A stretch of 64,000 bases of DNA, from NCBI GenBank assembly GCA_945860225.1, contig CAMAPT010000002.1:62001-126000 (forward strand), written 5' to 3'. Made by a program: the position numbers and the translations under genes. The stretch comes from Chitinophaga pinensis. GTDB taxonomy: Bacteria > Bacteroidota > Bacteroidia > B-17B0 > Aurantibacillaceae. Every line of letters begins with the position of its first letter. Within the stretch, counting starts at the first letter, position 1. Of this stretch, positions 9,301 through 17,623 are shown in pieces. Under the pieces are notes generated by a model that saw only the letters and a list, made by a program, of their open reading frames with translations, searched no databases and was not told where the DNA came from.

Positions 9301-9867
9301 GTTTCATCTTATAATTCTGCTTTTCAATGTGAAAGTACAAGAACTCCAATTAGTATTAATGTAAAAACCAATCCTATAATTACATATTCTGTAACAAATA
9401 GTAATTTCAATCAAAATGGTTCTTTTATTGGAAATATTGTTGCTGGAAGTCCTCCGTATTATTTTGATTGGGATTTTGATGGTAAAGGGGATTTTAATGA
9501 CATATTGAATCAATCTAATTTGGCACCAGGAGACTATCAATTAACAATTAAAGACGGAAATAATTGTATAGCCATTTATAAAATAAAAATTGACAGTGAC
9601 AATGAAATTTTAATAGCGACAGGTATCTCACCTAACAATGATAATAATAATGATAAATGGCAAATTTTAGGAACAGACAATTTATATGATCTTAAAGTTA
9701 GTGTTTTCGATGTAAACGGCATTATCATTCATTATCAAGAAAATAAATACATTCCATGGGATGGTACTTTTAATAATCAATTAGTTCCCATAGGTGAGTA
9801 TTATTTTTTAATTGAATCTGTAAAAAATAAAAAAAGGTATACAGGTATTCTCAGCGTTAGATATTAG
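6388..9867 (+). CDS. Giant secreted repeat adhesin with T9SS type B sorting domain
   Basis: A 1159-residue exported protein rich in Ser, Thr, Gly and Asn. An N-terminal hydrophobic signal is followed by two GEVED domains (about residues 90-170 and 230-315, ending in SGETEDY and YGETEDY). Next come an Ig-like unit and five roughly 84-residue Ig-like repeats (about 408-828) marked by SNSPQC, TWYWQGTNANGTST, GTYYIRA and SSGCWS. Two further Ig-like units, a SprB-like segment (PPYYFDWDFDGKGDF) and a C-terminal gliding-motility-type domain (ISPNNDNNNDKW) complete it. The C-terminal domain is the type B signal for the type IX secretion system. The gene is followed 6 bases later by a PorP/SprF gene, the usual partner of such proteins. 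A surface adhesin role is inferred. Confidence 0.88.
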   Translation: MPCRCFLFIIVLLRINFFSYTQTCNGNYYCDASNSASISNSNSCITNVKFNTLNSSSACSPSSKSYSYLYATTTVNVGQSYYFYLSTSSLAKTSVWFDWNKNGTFESTEWYQPYVNATSGTISITVPTTAAAGSVLMRVRSRASASSNTSTDACTVMDSGETEDYCINVFCKPPITNDCDEYIQNVTLGNINNTTACTSGGYVSYTNMSTSLNKGTAYTIYVTPAVSNNLGTAYYNDEIAVWIDYNNDFNFSSIERVGYVLFATGWSNQFNFTIPMSAVTGAVRMRVRISFKPDGDIDPCVFSPYGETEDYTVNLTNGSNLPISPSSISASSTNSCAGQTVSLTVSGIQGTTYWYSGFCGNSTSASIGTGTSITVSPTSSTNYYAKNYLNGQWSINCASVSIAVNGLPAAPVNPTSNSPQCNFVTLTRSSSPPTGVTWYWQGTNSNGTSTALGSGTTYIASTSGTYYIRALSSSGCWSNSSGSISIIVNTTPNNPSNPTSNSPQCNSSVTISKLGAPPTGVTWYWQGTNANGTSTTLGSGTTYIATTSGTYYIRARNSSGCWSSISGSVAILVGTTPNPPSNPSSNSPQCSSVTITRTGAPPTGVTWYWQGTNANGTSTSLGSGTTYIASTSGTYYIRAQNSSGCWSNSSGSISIIVNTTPNNPNNPTSNSPQCNSSVTISRLGAPPTGETWYWQGTNANGTSTTLGSGTTFIATTSGTYYIRAKSSSGCWSSTSGSVAILVGTTPNPPSNPSSNSPQCSSVTITRSGIPSIEETWYWQGTNANGTSTALGSGTTYIASTSGTYYIRAQNSSGCWSSRSGSVTVSTSSLGAPSSFTGTSLCQPGYSTIYATSSGSGNTIRWYNSATGGIPIYMGSSYSSYFSTSTTYYAANYNSLNSCESSNRTAVTVTVSSLTPPNNITITTCADLPTSIQLNPVTGGNTLKWYSFSSGGSPFFTGLTYSASFSSSSTLYVSSYNSAFQCESTRTPISINVKTNPIITYSVTNSNFNQNGSFIGNIVAGSPPYYFDWDFDGKGDFNDILNQSNLAPGDYQLTIKDGNNCIAIYKIKIDSDNEILIATGISPNNDNNNDKWQILGTDNLYDLKVSVFDVNGIIIHYQENKYIPWDGTFNNQLVPIGEYYFLIESVKNKKRYTGILSVRY
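7861..8874 (+). repeat. Two near-identical 507-bp tandem copies inside the adhesin gene
   Basis: The stretch 7861-8367 recurs at 8368-8874 with the same 507-base period. For example, ccaaacaaccct starts at 7861 and again at 8368. Each copy encodes two Ig-like repeats (84-85 residues each), so repeats 2 and 4, and 3 and 5, are closest to one another. The first single repeat (about 7612-7860) resembles the third. Several stretches are identical at the nucleotide level, which points to a recent in-frame duplication or gene conversion. Confidence 0.9.
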
Positions 9868-9873
9868 TCAGTT

Positions 9874-10830
9874 ATGTTAATTTTAAAGAAAAATATTTTT
9901 TTTTCATTTTTGATTTCACAATTCATTTTATGCAGTTTAAATTTATTTTCGCAAATTGAACATAGATTCAACTATTATATTCCTCTCGATTTTCAATTGA
10001 ATCCTGCAAAAATTGAGAATAATAAAAATGGCATTTATTTTTACCATAAAAACCAATGGTTAAAAAGTTTTACAAGCTTCAGAAAGTTTAATTCAATTTC
10101 AGGTCATTATAAATTGAAGGATAATTTTTTTATTGGAGGCAATCTTAACAGTAATAAGTATAGTAACTCATTTATGACAAACATTTTTCAATTAAATGGT
10201 GCTTGGAAGGGTAATTTGAATGATGAAAATGATAAGTATTTTTCCCTCGGCCTCGGGGTTAAGTATTACAGGATGAACTATCAACCACAAGATCTTATAA
10301 TATTTGATAATTTTGATCCCCAGTTTTTAAATATTGAATATAAAAACAAGAAAACGGATTTCAGTTCTGGTATTTTTTTTAGATTCAAATCTCTCAAATT
10401 ATCTTTTGCTAATACCGATTTAATTGGCCTCGTTTCAAAAAAACAATACAATAGAAACAATGAAATGATTTTTGAAATTGGATATTTATTTAATACAACT
10501 GACAATTCGGATCATTATTATGATGAATTAACCCAAATTAATTTCAGGATAAGTAAAAGTGAATTGTATTATGAAAAAATTTCAGTAGACATAAATTATG
10601 ATTACTACGCAAATCAAAATTATGCTTTAGGTGTTGGGATTAGGCAAAATTTTAAAAACGAATTTAGTTTTTCAACAATGGAAAGCAACGCCCTATTTTT
10701 TAGGGTTTTATTTAAGTTAGGCAAAATCCAAAAATTCACTTGTGGACTTGGGTACGATGTCAATACAGGTATGAAAAGCGGTTATTTGCCTTCCTCGTAC
10801 GATTTATTAATTGGATATCAAAAAGAATAA
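9874..10830 (+). CDS. PorP/SprF-family outer-membrane protein (T9SS partner)
   Basis: A 318-residue protein with a signal peptide ending near NLFSQIEH, followed by alternating beta strands typical of the PorP/SprF barrel. Landmarks are LNPAKIENN, KLKDNFFIGGNL, FSLGLGVKYY, SSGIFFRFKSLKLSFA, FEIGYLFNT, YALGVGIRQNF and a C-terminal SSYDLLIGYQ. In this family the barrel helps a specific T9SS type B substrate to reach or attach to the cell surface. Here the substrate is most likely the adhesin encoded 6 bases upstream. It is shorter and more divergent than SprF, and the call rests on pattern and gene pairing. Confidence 0.75.
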   Translation: MLILKKNIFFSFLISQFILCSLNLFSQIEHRFNYYIPLDFQLNPAKIENNKNGIYFYHKNQWLKSFTSFRKFNSISGHYKLKDNFFIGGNLNSNKYSNSFMTNIFQLNGAWKGNLNDENDKYFSLGLGVKYYRMNYQPQDLIIFDNFDPQFLNIEYKNKKTDFSSGIFFRFKSLKLSFANTDLIGLVSKKQYNRNNEMIFEIGYLFNTTDNSDHYYDELTQINFRISKSELYYEKISVDINYDYYANQNYALGVGIRQNFKNEFSFSTMESNALFFRVLFKLGKIQKFTCGLGYDVNTGMKSGYLPSSYDLLIGYQKE

Positions 10831-10848
10831 ATTTTTATTTCTTTAATC

Positions 10849-12006
10849 ATGAAACTTCGAAATCAATTTATAATTCTGGTCTTTTTTTATGTAATAAGCC
10901 TATTTCATTCTGCTATAGTTAAGGCACAGTCAATTATTACCTTCAATAATTTAAACTTTCAGATTTTTCAAATTAAAATAGATGCTGAAATCGGAAAAAA
11001 ATTAAAAATTATTCCTAACTATTCAGTTATGAAATTTAAGGATTTTCTAGAAGAAAATATTTTAAACAGTGATTCAGATATTTTTATTACAAATGCCTGT
11101 ATAAACGATGTAAACGGATCGCCAATTGGCCTTCTAAAATCGAATGAAACAGAGATTTTAAGTTTAAATTTAAACGATGGATCGGGAAATTTTTATTTAA
11201 AACCAAATGGTTTTTTAGCTATTACTAAAAATGATGCCATTATAGCAGAATCATCTAACTACTTTAAAACTAGTAATGTTTTACATGCTGCACAATCAGG
11301 CCCAATGCTTATTTCAGATAAAAAAATTAATTCACAGTTTAATCCAAATTCAAACAATAAAAATATTCGGTCAGGGGTGGGAACATACACCGCTAATAAT
11401 CAAAAATATTTGTTATTTTCCCAGTCGATTGATCCTGTTTCTTTTCATGAGTTTGCATCTTTTTTTCAAAATTACAATTGTGCCAATGCGCTTTGTCTTG
11501 AAAGTGTAAACTGTGCAACTTATCAAAAACATACTCAACTAAACAATAATGACTTAAATAAAAAAATTGGTTCATACATTGTTTATAAGCCAAATTTTAA
11601 TCCTACAAAAAACTCAAACAGTGTTAAATTGATTAGGGTAAATGCGGGAGTATATGAAATACCTGTTGAGCTTAATGGTGTATTGAAAATCAATTTTATT
11701 TTTGATTCAGGAGCCAGTGATGTAAGCATTTCTCCAGATGTAGCAATTACCTTAATTAGAACCGGTACCATAAAAGATGAAGATTTTATTGGCACTCAAA
11801 CATATTATTTTGCTGATGGTAGTAGTGCTACAAGTAGGGTATTTGTTTTAAAACAAATTAAAATTGGAAATACTTACTATAAAAACATACGTGCTTCTAT
11901 TTCAAACTCCATTAATGCGCCAATGCTTTTGGGACAAAGTGTGCTTCAACGAATCGGGAAATTCACAATTGATAATAATAGTAATATGCTATTGATACAT
12001 GAATAG
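10849..12006 (+). CDS. Fusion of phosphodiester-glycosidase-like domain and retropepsin-like aspartic protease
   Basis: A 385-residue exported protein with a signal near SAIVKAQS. Residues about 35-235 resemble the NAGPA/DUF2233 phosphodiester glycosidase fold: FITNACINDVNGSPIGLL, FYLKPNGFLAI, AAQSGPMLI and IRSGVGTY. The usual acidic LDG motif is replaced by CLESVNC, so catalysis may be lost. Residues about 255-385 form a clan AA aspartic protease domain with FDSGASDVSI (D286-S-G-A-S), a hydrophobic ligand-fold segment and the late LLGQSVLQR motif. A single retropepsin-type domain would have to dimerise. The gene lies 18 bases after the PorP/SprF gene, probably in the same transcript. Its substrate is unknown. 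Confidence 0.75.
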   Translation: MKLRNQFIILVFFYVISLFHSAIVKAQSIITFNNLNFQIFQIKIDAEIGKKLKIIPNYSVMKFKDFLEENILNSDSDIFITNACINDVNGSPIGLLKSNETEILSLNLNDGSGNFYLKPNGFLAITKNDAIIAESSNYFKTSNVLHAAQSGPMLISDKKINSQFNPNSNNKNIRSGVGTYTANNQKYLLFSQSIDPVSFHEFASFFQNYNCANALCLESVNCATYQKHTQLNNNDLNKKIGSYIVYKPNFNPTKNSNSVKLIRVNAGVYEIPVELNGVLKINFIFDSGASDVSISPDVAITLIRTGTIKDEDFIGTQTYYFADGSSATSRVFVLKQIKIGNTYYKNIRASISNSINAPMLLGQSVLQRIGKFTIDNNSNMLLIHE

Positions 12007-12057
12007 AGATTTTGCTAAAAAACGCAATTAATATTAATAACATCAAACCTAATAGTC

Positions 12058-12585
12058 TCAATAACCTGATGTTAATGGACTTATTTCATCAAGACTAACA
12101 GATTCAAAGATTTTATCTTTTTCATTCCAATTCCAAATTCCAGTAGAATGTGTTCTCATATCTTTTGACCAAGATCCATCTGCCTGAACAACAAGTAATG
12201 AATTATTTTTGGAACATAAAACACCAATATTTCCATTTCCTTCCCAATTGTCTAATCGAGGAAATTCATAAGAATACCCTGTTCTTGTATCAACTATGAA
12301 TCTTTCAATACAACCAGTACCGCAAAGGGTTGAAACTGTAATATAGAAATTCGCAAAATTTATCTCTGATTTTAAATACTGTTCCTTCATTTCTGTATTT
12401 TTTTCTTCATACATATAATCTAGTGGAATATATTGAAAAGATGCCTTCGGTATTTTACCTTTTTCTTCATTTAATTGGAATTTTTTAAAATCTAATTTAA
12501 ATGATTCTTCTTTAATTTCTTTTTCTTTTTCTTTTGAACAACCCAGTAAAGAAATTATTGTAATTAGCACTAATGTTTTTATCAT
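12058..12585 (-). CDS. Lipoprotein of unknown function
   Basis: A 175-residue protein with a short lipoprotein signal (IISLLGC, modified Cys at about residue 16) and then a Lys/Glu-rich linker. The mature part contains TLCGTGCIERFIVDTRTGYSYEFP and later WSKDMRTHSTGIWNW, which suggests a small beta-rich domain. I do not recognise a family. It lies downstream of another lipoprotein gene on the same strand with a 51-base gap and could share its transcript. Confidence 0.65.
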   Translation of the reverse strand: MIKTLVLITIISLLGCSKEKEKEIKEESFKLDFKKFQLNEEKGKIPKASFQYIPLDYMYEEKNTEMKEQYLKSEINFANFYITVSTLCGTGCIERFIVDTRTGYSYEFPRLDNWEGNGNIGVLCSKNNSLLVVQADGSWSKDMRTHSTGIWNWNEKDKIFESVSLDEISPLTSGY

Positions 12586-12636
12586 ATCTTTTTTATAATA
12601 TTATTTGATAATAAAGAGTTATAAAATTTATTTTTT

Positions 12637-13368
12637 CTATTTAATTAATTTTTCGCTTGTTTTAGTGTAACAATAATCATTACCTTCCAAATGATAACAT
12701 AAATTATTTTCACTTAATACATAATTAACTTCTTCATCATCCATAAGTAATCTTGAATTTCTGTAGGTACCTTTAATCATTCTAATTAATTCATCATTCA
12801 GATAAAACTCCATTGAAACATCTTCATCATCAATAATTAATTTAATTGTCTCATTAGAATTATTATCTGATATATACTTTATGAATTTCTTAATTTTTAA
12901 AGTGTTGTTTTTTTCTTTTGCTTCCGGTAAAGCATCTAAATTCGTTTGAAAAAGATTTCCTTTAAACAATAATTTAGAATCTACAAAACCTTGAATTTCT
13001 ATCATTTCCATACAAACTATAACCTCTTCTACTTTTTGAAAAACGAAAATTATATTAAATCTACCGCCACTTGTTTTAGAGTAAGAAGTATTTACTAAAT
13101 GATAAGAGGTGTCTCCATTTAGATGAGATTTAGCTTCAAACTCTGCATCATTTGTATGTAAACACTGCTTCCCTGATTGTAAAATTGGTTCGTCAAATAC
13201 ATGTATGACTTTACTCCCTCCATTGGGTAAATTCAATCTAACTTCATTTGATTCTCCATTTTCAAAATAAGAAATCGTAGGTATATAATTTTTATCTGAA
13301 GTATCGGTTTGTTTAGTACAAGCAAAAATAGATATACTCGCTACTAATAAAAATATAATTTTTTTCAT
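12637..13368 (-). CDS. Lipoprotein of unknown function
   Basis: A 243-residue protein with a lipobox (SISIFAC, Cys about residue 17) and a predicted beta-rich mature domain. A repeated type of strand pattern (YFENGESNEVRLNLP, SNETIKLIIDDEDVSMEFYLND) is visible but gives no family. It is the first gene of a two-lipoprotein run on the minus strand and is bordered upstream by a decayed transposase. Product localisation to a membrane is inferred from the lipobox alone. Confidence 0.65.
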   Translation of the reverse strand: MKKIIFLLVASISIFACTKQTDTSDKNYIPTISYFENGESNEVRLNLPNGGSKVIHVFDEPILQSGKQCLHTNDAEFEAKSHLNGDTSYHLVNTSYSKTSGGRFNIIFVFQKVEEVIVCMEMIEIQGFVDSKLLFKGNLFQTNLDALPEAKEKNNTLKIKKFIKYISDNNSNETIKLIIDDEDVSMEFYLNDELIRMIKGTYRNSRLLMDDEEVNYVLSENNLCYHLEGNDYCYTKTSEKLIK

Positions 13369-13454
13369 GATCTAATTAATGAATTTGTTTAAAATTGATG
13401 CAATAAAATTACGATAAAAGCTAATAAATTCAATACTTTCAGATGAATTTATTT

Positions 13455-14150
13455 GTTTCAAAACGAACTAACAATGCTTTAAAGACATTCATTCAAGCAT
13501 TAGTTCGTTCAATAACATATCTGGAATTTTACAATAATTTCGTCAAATAAATAATCTTTTTTACCACTATTTCTGCGATTAACGGTAATGTTACTTGTTA
13601 TTTATTTACTTACACAATAAGCTCTAAATTCTTTCGTGTCAAATCCAGAGTATGCATTAAGTAACAATCCTTCAATACATATATCAGATGTTTCAATAGA
13701 TTGAAATATTTGGGTTATATGATTATTTAATTCTTACGTATCGTTATGATTACAGGATATTTCATCACTACAAGCAATTGGTGTTACCTTTATTATCCGT
13801 AATAATGAGAGTATTTTCTTTCTAGCTTGATAGTCTGCCTCTTTGCCAACTCTTTTTGTGGGGGGTATTGTTATCTAATTGTGCACTTGATGTATCTAAT
13901 GCGCCTTATATTGGAATTTCTTGCTACTGACAGTCCATTTTTAAACGGTATAAAATGGCTTGTAAAACTTCGTATTTTTTAACTTTTGTATGGTTTAAAT
14001 CATTACCAAATTTTAAATGTTGGCACATTTCTTTTTTATTATAGTTGAATTTAACATTTTTAGAAAGAATAATACGAGGTTTATTTTTTTTATCCTCAAT
14101 GTATTTTTCTTTGTTATTAATATCTGACTTTAAACACCTTCAATATATTA
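13455..14150 (-). pseudogene. Decayed DDE transposase (IS4/IS5 superfamily)
   Basis: The reverse complement, read across frames, gives transposase landmarks in the correct order: VLQAILYRLKMDCQ, then QLDNNT and HKKSWQRG, LIITDNKGNTN, LLLNAYSGFDTKEFRAYC, NITVNRRNSGKKDY, and YVIERTNAWMNVFKALLVRFET near the plus-strand left end. Several stops and frameshifts break it, so it cannot make an active enzyme. No clear terminal inverted repeats or target duplication were found by eye. It fills almost all of the gap 13369-14319, and the remaining bases at either edge hold nothing I can name. Confidence 0.75.
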
Positions 14151-14319
14151 TCTATGTTTTCGGTCAATTTCTTTATAAATAATTTTATAACTCATTTCAA
14201 TTTAATTCTCCTTAAATAATTGCTAAAATATGATTTTTGATAATCTTTTAGAAAGCAGATAGACACTAAAAAGTATGTAAGTATTATAGATTTAACTCTA
14301 AACTCCATTTTTATTTTAA

Positions 14320-15933
14320 TTATTTCAAATAAATTCCCCTTGAATTAATTTGAAATTGTTTTAAATTATAATTGTACTGATTGTTAAGTTGCTCTTTTTT
14401 TTTCTTTTCAATGCATCTAATAACTTTTGAAATATCTATTGTGATAATTGCGGCAGCGGTTAGTGCAGATGCTAATGAAATATTTTTAAATAAATTAGAA
14501 TTTTTATTATACTTATTATATAAACTTTCATTTTCAGAATTTAAATAATTAGTATTTGTGATTTGAGATAGTTTATGAAAAAACAAGGCATTAACTATTA
14601 ATGAATAGCTTATTAAACCTTTTCTAAACTCAGTTGATTCGTCTGTAAAATCATTTGTTCCCCAACCAGGCCATAATAATGATTTTACAATATTTTTGCC
14701 CGTAGGTATATGACTTTGCTGGTTACCGATAATTTGGAAATATATTTCGTCGTAATTTGAATAGCCATCTTTTTTAAAATCCCATATTGCCTTTTTTTGG
14801 TTACAGCCTTTTACTAACTTAAAATCTCCGCTTAACGAATTTAGTTTTATTTCCCCTCGGTTTTTTTTGAATGCCCTAATTTTAATATTATAAATTTCGT
14901 CACTATTACAATTGTCAATTTCATATTTCAATTCTAATTTAGTGTTGCTTGAATTAAAATTATGACTTATTTTACTAGAGATGTTGTTATAAATATTTAC
15001 AGTTTTTTCAGCATATTCAGACTCTTTGCCATTACCAACAGATCTTACATAATAATTTGTATTTTCAAATGGTCTTACAGTAATTTCTGGGCCATAGCCA
15101 ATTGGATTAGAATAAATACTGTTTTCGTACCATTGCCATTGATAACCATTGCATAAATCGGAATTTTTAACTCTTAAATTAACTTCATCACCAAATGATA
15201 TGTAATCTTTACCCTCAATAGATTCGGGTTTTTTAATTTTAGGTATAACCTCAATCTCTGTGCAGGAAGTTACATCTTTTCCTTCGGCTCTAACAAAATA
15301 CTTAGTATCTTTTGTAGGAGTTGCATAGATGTAGCTGCCCTTTCCTAAATATGTTCCACCACAACTATTTTCGTACCAATACCAAGCCGATCCAGGACTT
15401 AAACTTCCTCCTTCCACATCTAATCTTGCACTTTCTCCACAATAAAAATCTCCATTAGTTTTAATTCTAGTTGGTTTGGTGGATTTATCGTTAGTTTTAG
15501 TTCCTTGATTTAGCTGAGGCTTATTATTATAGCTTTTTATATTATAAAAATTATCAGAAATTTCTGAAGCATAAAAAGTTAGCACACCATCTGCATCATT
15601 CTTAGGTTCTCCATTTTGAACTAAAGATCCGTTAAATATAGGATTTTCTTTACTTATATTGAATGCCTGATCAATGAATCGATTATCACCATTGCAATCA
15701 ATATAATCAATCCGATAAATCAGATATTGTGAAAAGTCATATATAGTACCATATAATCTATATTTAATAAAAACCGGTTTACCAACATTACAACCCCTGT
15801 TATTAAACGATATTTCTATAGTTAAACCTTTTTCCTTGTATAATAACTTCCAATCAGTCCAACTCTGAGCAAAAGAATTAGAAAAAAAAAATGAACAGAT
15901 CAAAAACGTTAAACTAATTTTTAGTATTTTCAT
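14320..15933 (-). CDS. Secreted Ig-repeat protein with C-terminal membrane-anchoring segments
   Basis: A 537-residue protein with a signal peptide (cleavage near SFAQSW). An N-terminal beta domain (about 25-140; IDYIDCNGDNRF) is followed by two Ig-like repeats with the pattern W-x-W-x-E...Y-F/Y-V-R (AWYWYENSCGG...YFVRAEG, WQWYENS...YYVRSVG). A beta domain around 315-400 comes next, and then a tail with LLWPGWG and two hydrophobic segments (about 440-455 and 485-500). The N-terminal domain and Ig repeats match those of the protein at 23086-25443, so they are paralogues with different C-termini. It is divergent from the next gene, with only 7 bases between the starts. Function unknown. Confidence 0.7.
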   Translation of the reverse strand: MKILKISLTFLICSFFFSNSFAQSWTDWKLLYKEKGLTIEISFNNRGCNVGKPVFIKYRLYGTIYDFSQYLIYRIDYIDCNGDNRFIDQAFNISKENPIFNGSLVQNGEPKNDADGVLTFYASEISDNFYNIKSYNNKPQLNQGTKTNDKSTKPTRIKTNGDFYCGESARLDVEGGSLSPGSAWYWYENSCGGTYLGKGSYIYATPTKDTKYFVRAEGKDVTSCTEIEVIPKIKKPESIEGKDYISFGDEVNLRVKNSDLCNGYQWQWYENSIYSNPIGYGPEITVRPFENTNYYVRSVGNGKESEYAEKTVNIYNNISSKISHNFNSSNTKLELKYEIDNCNSDEIYNIKIRAFKKNRGEIKLNSLSGDFKLVKGCNQKKAIWDFKKDGYSNYDEIYFQIIGNQQSHIPTGKNIVKSLLWPGWGTNDFTDESTEFRKGLISYSLIVNALFFHKLSQITNTNYLNSENESLYNKYNKNSNLFKNISLASALTAAAIITIDISKVIRCIEKKKKEQLNNQYNYNLKQFQINSRGIYLK

Positions 15934-15940
15934 AATCCAT

Positions 15941-16717
15941 ATGCAATTTATAAAAATATTTAGAAAAAAAGTTAAACTATTTTTATTAATAACTTTTTTA
16001 GTAAATGGTATTATAACATACTTAATAGTTAATCACTTTCAACAATTTGAGCTTGAACAAGGATTTGAAAGGGTGAATATTTGTGAAGGAAACCGAATCA
16101 GATTTTCAAACTATGAGACAAATCCGTTAAGAAAACTATCAGGCGAAGAGAAAATTAAATCTTGGATATTAGATTCTATAAACTATTATGAAATTAAAGA
16201 CCTTAAACTTATAGCTGATTCATTAAGTCAAATTTTAAGTAGTGATAGTACAGAAGAATTAATTGTAGAAATATTTACAAATGGTTTAAAAAATAAATTA
16301 AATTGGAAAAATGAATATTTACCTGATTTAATGTGTGAGATAGCTAATTGGTCTGAGAACTTAAACACACTTTCCAACATTAGTTTAAATTATTTATGTT
16401 GGAGAAGAGTTCATAATTACTGGTATAAAGAAATATCAGGTGTTTTATCAGAAATGATTAATAAAGACGAGTATATAATATATAAATCACGTTTCAATTA
16501 TTTAAATGAAAAATGCATTCAGAATAAGTTTATAATAGGAATTCAAACTTCTAATACAGAAAAAATATTCTTCCACCTTAGAAAAGGAAATTTCAAATAC
16601 CTAACTAATAGAATTAATGACAATATCCCAACATATTTAAAAATTTTATTTTTTACATTAACTTTAGCAATAATTGTTTTTTATTTAATAACAAAGCACA
16701 AAAAAAAATCAAAATGA
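15941..16717 (+). CDS. Two-TM protein of unknown function, module copy 1
   Basis: A 258-residue protein with one hydrophobic helix at the N-terminus (about 13-30), a mainly helical charged middle and one at the C-terminus (about 228-247), ending in a Lys-rich tail. It resembles the protein at 25449-26177 in length, topology, lysine tail and position rather than in an obvious motif. Its stop overlaps the ATG of the following glycosidase-like gene by four bases (ATGA), exactly as in the second copy. Most of the chain would lie in the periplasm if both helices span the inner membrane. Confidence 0.65.
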   Translation: MQFIKIFRKKVKLFLLITFLVNGIITYLIVNHFQQFELEQGFERVNICEGNRIRFSNYETNPLRKLSGEEKIKSWILDSINYYEIKDLKLIADSLSQILSSDSTEELIVEIFTNGLKNKLNWKNEYLPDLMCEIANWSENLNTLSNISLNYLCWRRVHNYWYKEISGVLSEMINKDEYIIYKSRFNYLNEKCIQNKFIIGIQTSNTEKIFFHLRKGNFKYLTNRINDNIPTYLKILFFTLTLAIIVFYLITKHKKKSK

Positions 16718-17592
16718 AATCAATTTTAACTTTAATATTTACAACAGTTTTTTTCTCTAATTCTTTTATTAATCATTTTAGTTATGATGAAAAATATGTG
16801 CAAATAATCACAAATATTTACAAAGGAGACAAATTTATATTTGTAAAAATGAGAAGGGAAGGTGAAAGAATTAAAGCTAAATATTTTGCATCAAAAGAAT
16901 TTGGTAATACAGTTTATGAAAGATACAGTGAATGGAGTAAAGGAAAAAATATTATTCTCGCATGTGGTGCAGCATATTTTGATTGGGGTATTCCAAAGTT
17001 TGATTATAAAAAAGCTACACCAGTAGGCATAACTATTGATAATGGCAACGTTGTTAGTTATAAAAAATCGGATAGAGGTAATGGATTAGTTATAGTATAT
17101 GCTACTGGGGGTATTGCATGTTCAAATATTAAACAAGGTAAATTAAAAATGAAATGTAGTGGTGAGTCTTTTATTTTTAATGTTAATCAGGACAAAGATT
17201 TGAATAGATTCATTGAATGTTCTAAAGAAGTTAATGCAACAGTTTTTCAACAACACTTATTAGCCTATGATGGCAAGCTAAACCAACTAACAAATTTCAG
17301 TACTGAAAAGAAAGAGCGCAGATTCTTAGTTGTAGGATATGACGAAAATAATAAACTTTTTCACATAGTAATTCATTATCCGACATCATCTTCCCTTAAA
17401 GATGCTGCAGAAAAAGTTTTTAATTTCTTAATGGATCAAGAATTAACTAAAATAGAATTTATGGTTAACCTTGACACCGGGTATCAAGATGTATTTAAAC
17501 TATATGATACTAATGGATCTGAAAAAAATGACATTAAAGGAACAGAACCCTTAACATCCTCAGTAAATTTACTCGTATATTATTACGAGTAA
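16714..17592 (+). CDS. Exported phosphodiester-glycosidase-like protein, module copy 1
   Basis: A 292-residue protein with a signal-like N-terminus (FFSNSFINHFS). It follows the order of the NAGPA phosphodiester glycosidase fold: IILACGAAYFDWG, TPVGITIDNGNVV, a gly-rich strand pair, VFQQHLLAYDGKL, ERRFLVVGY and NLDTGYQDVF at about residue 252. In typical members that last motif is NLDGG or LDG. The glycine is Thr here, so activity is uncertain. It overlaps the preceding 2-TM gene by four bases and is a paralogue of the protein at 26174-27019. The fold call is by motif order, not by a search. Confidence 0.7.
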   Translation: MKSILTLIFTTVFFSNSFINHFSYDEKYVQIITNIYKGDKFIFVKMRREGERIKAKYFASKEFGNTVYERYSEWSKGKNIILACGAAYFDWGIPKFDYKKATPVGITIDNGNVVSYKKSDRGNGLVIVYATGGIACSNIKQGKLKMKCSGESFIFNVNQDKDLNRFIECSKEVNATVFQQHLLAYDGKLNQLTNFSTEKKERRFLVVGYDENNKLFHIVIHYPTSSSLKDAAEKVFNFLMDQELTKIEFMVNLDTGYQDVFKLYDTNGSEKNDIKGTEPLTSSVNLLVYYYE

Positions 17593-17623
17593 ATAAATAT
17601 TTTCTAATTCAAAAAATAAAATT

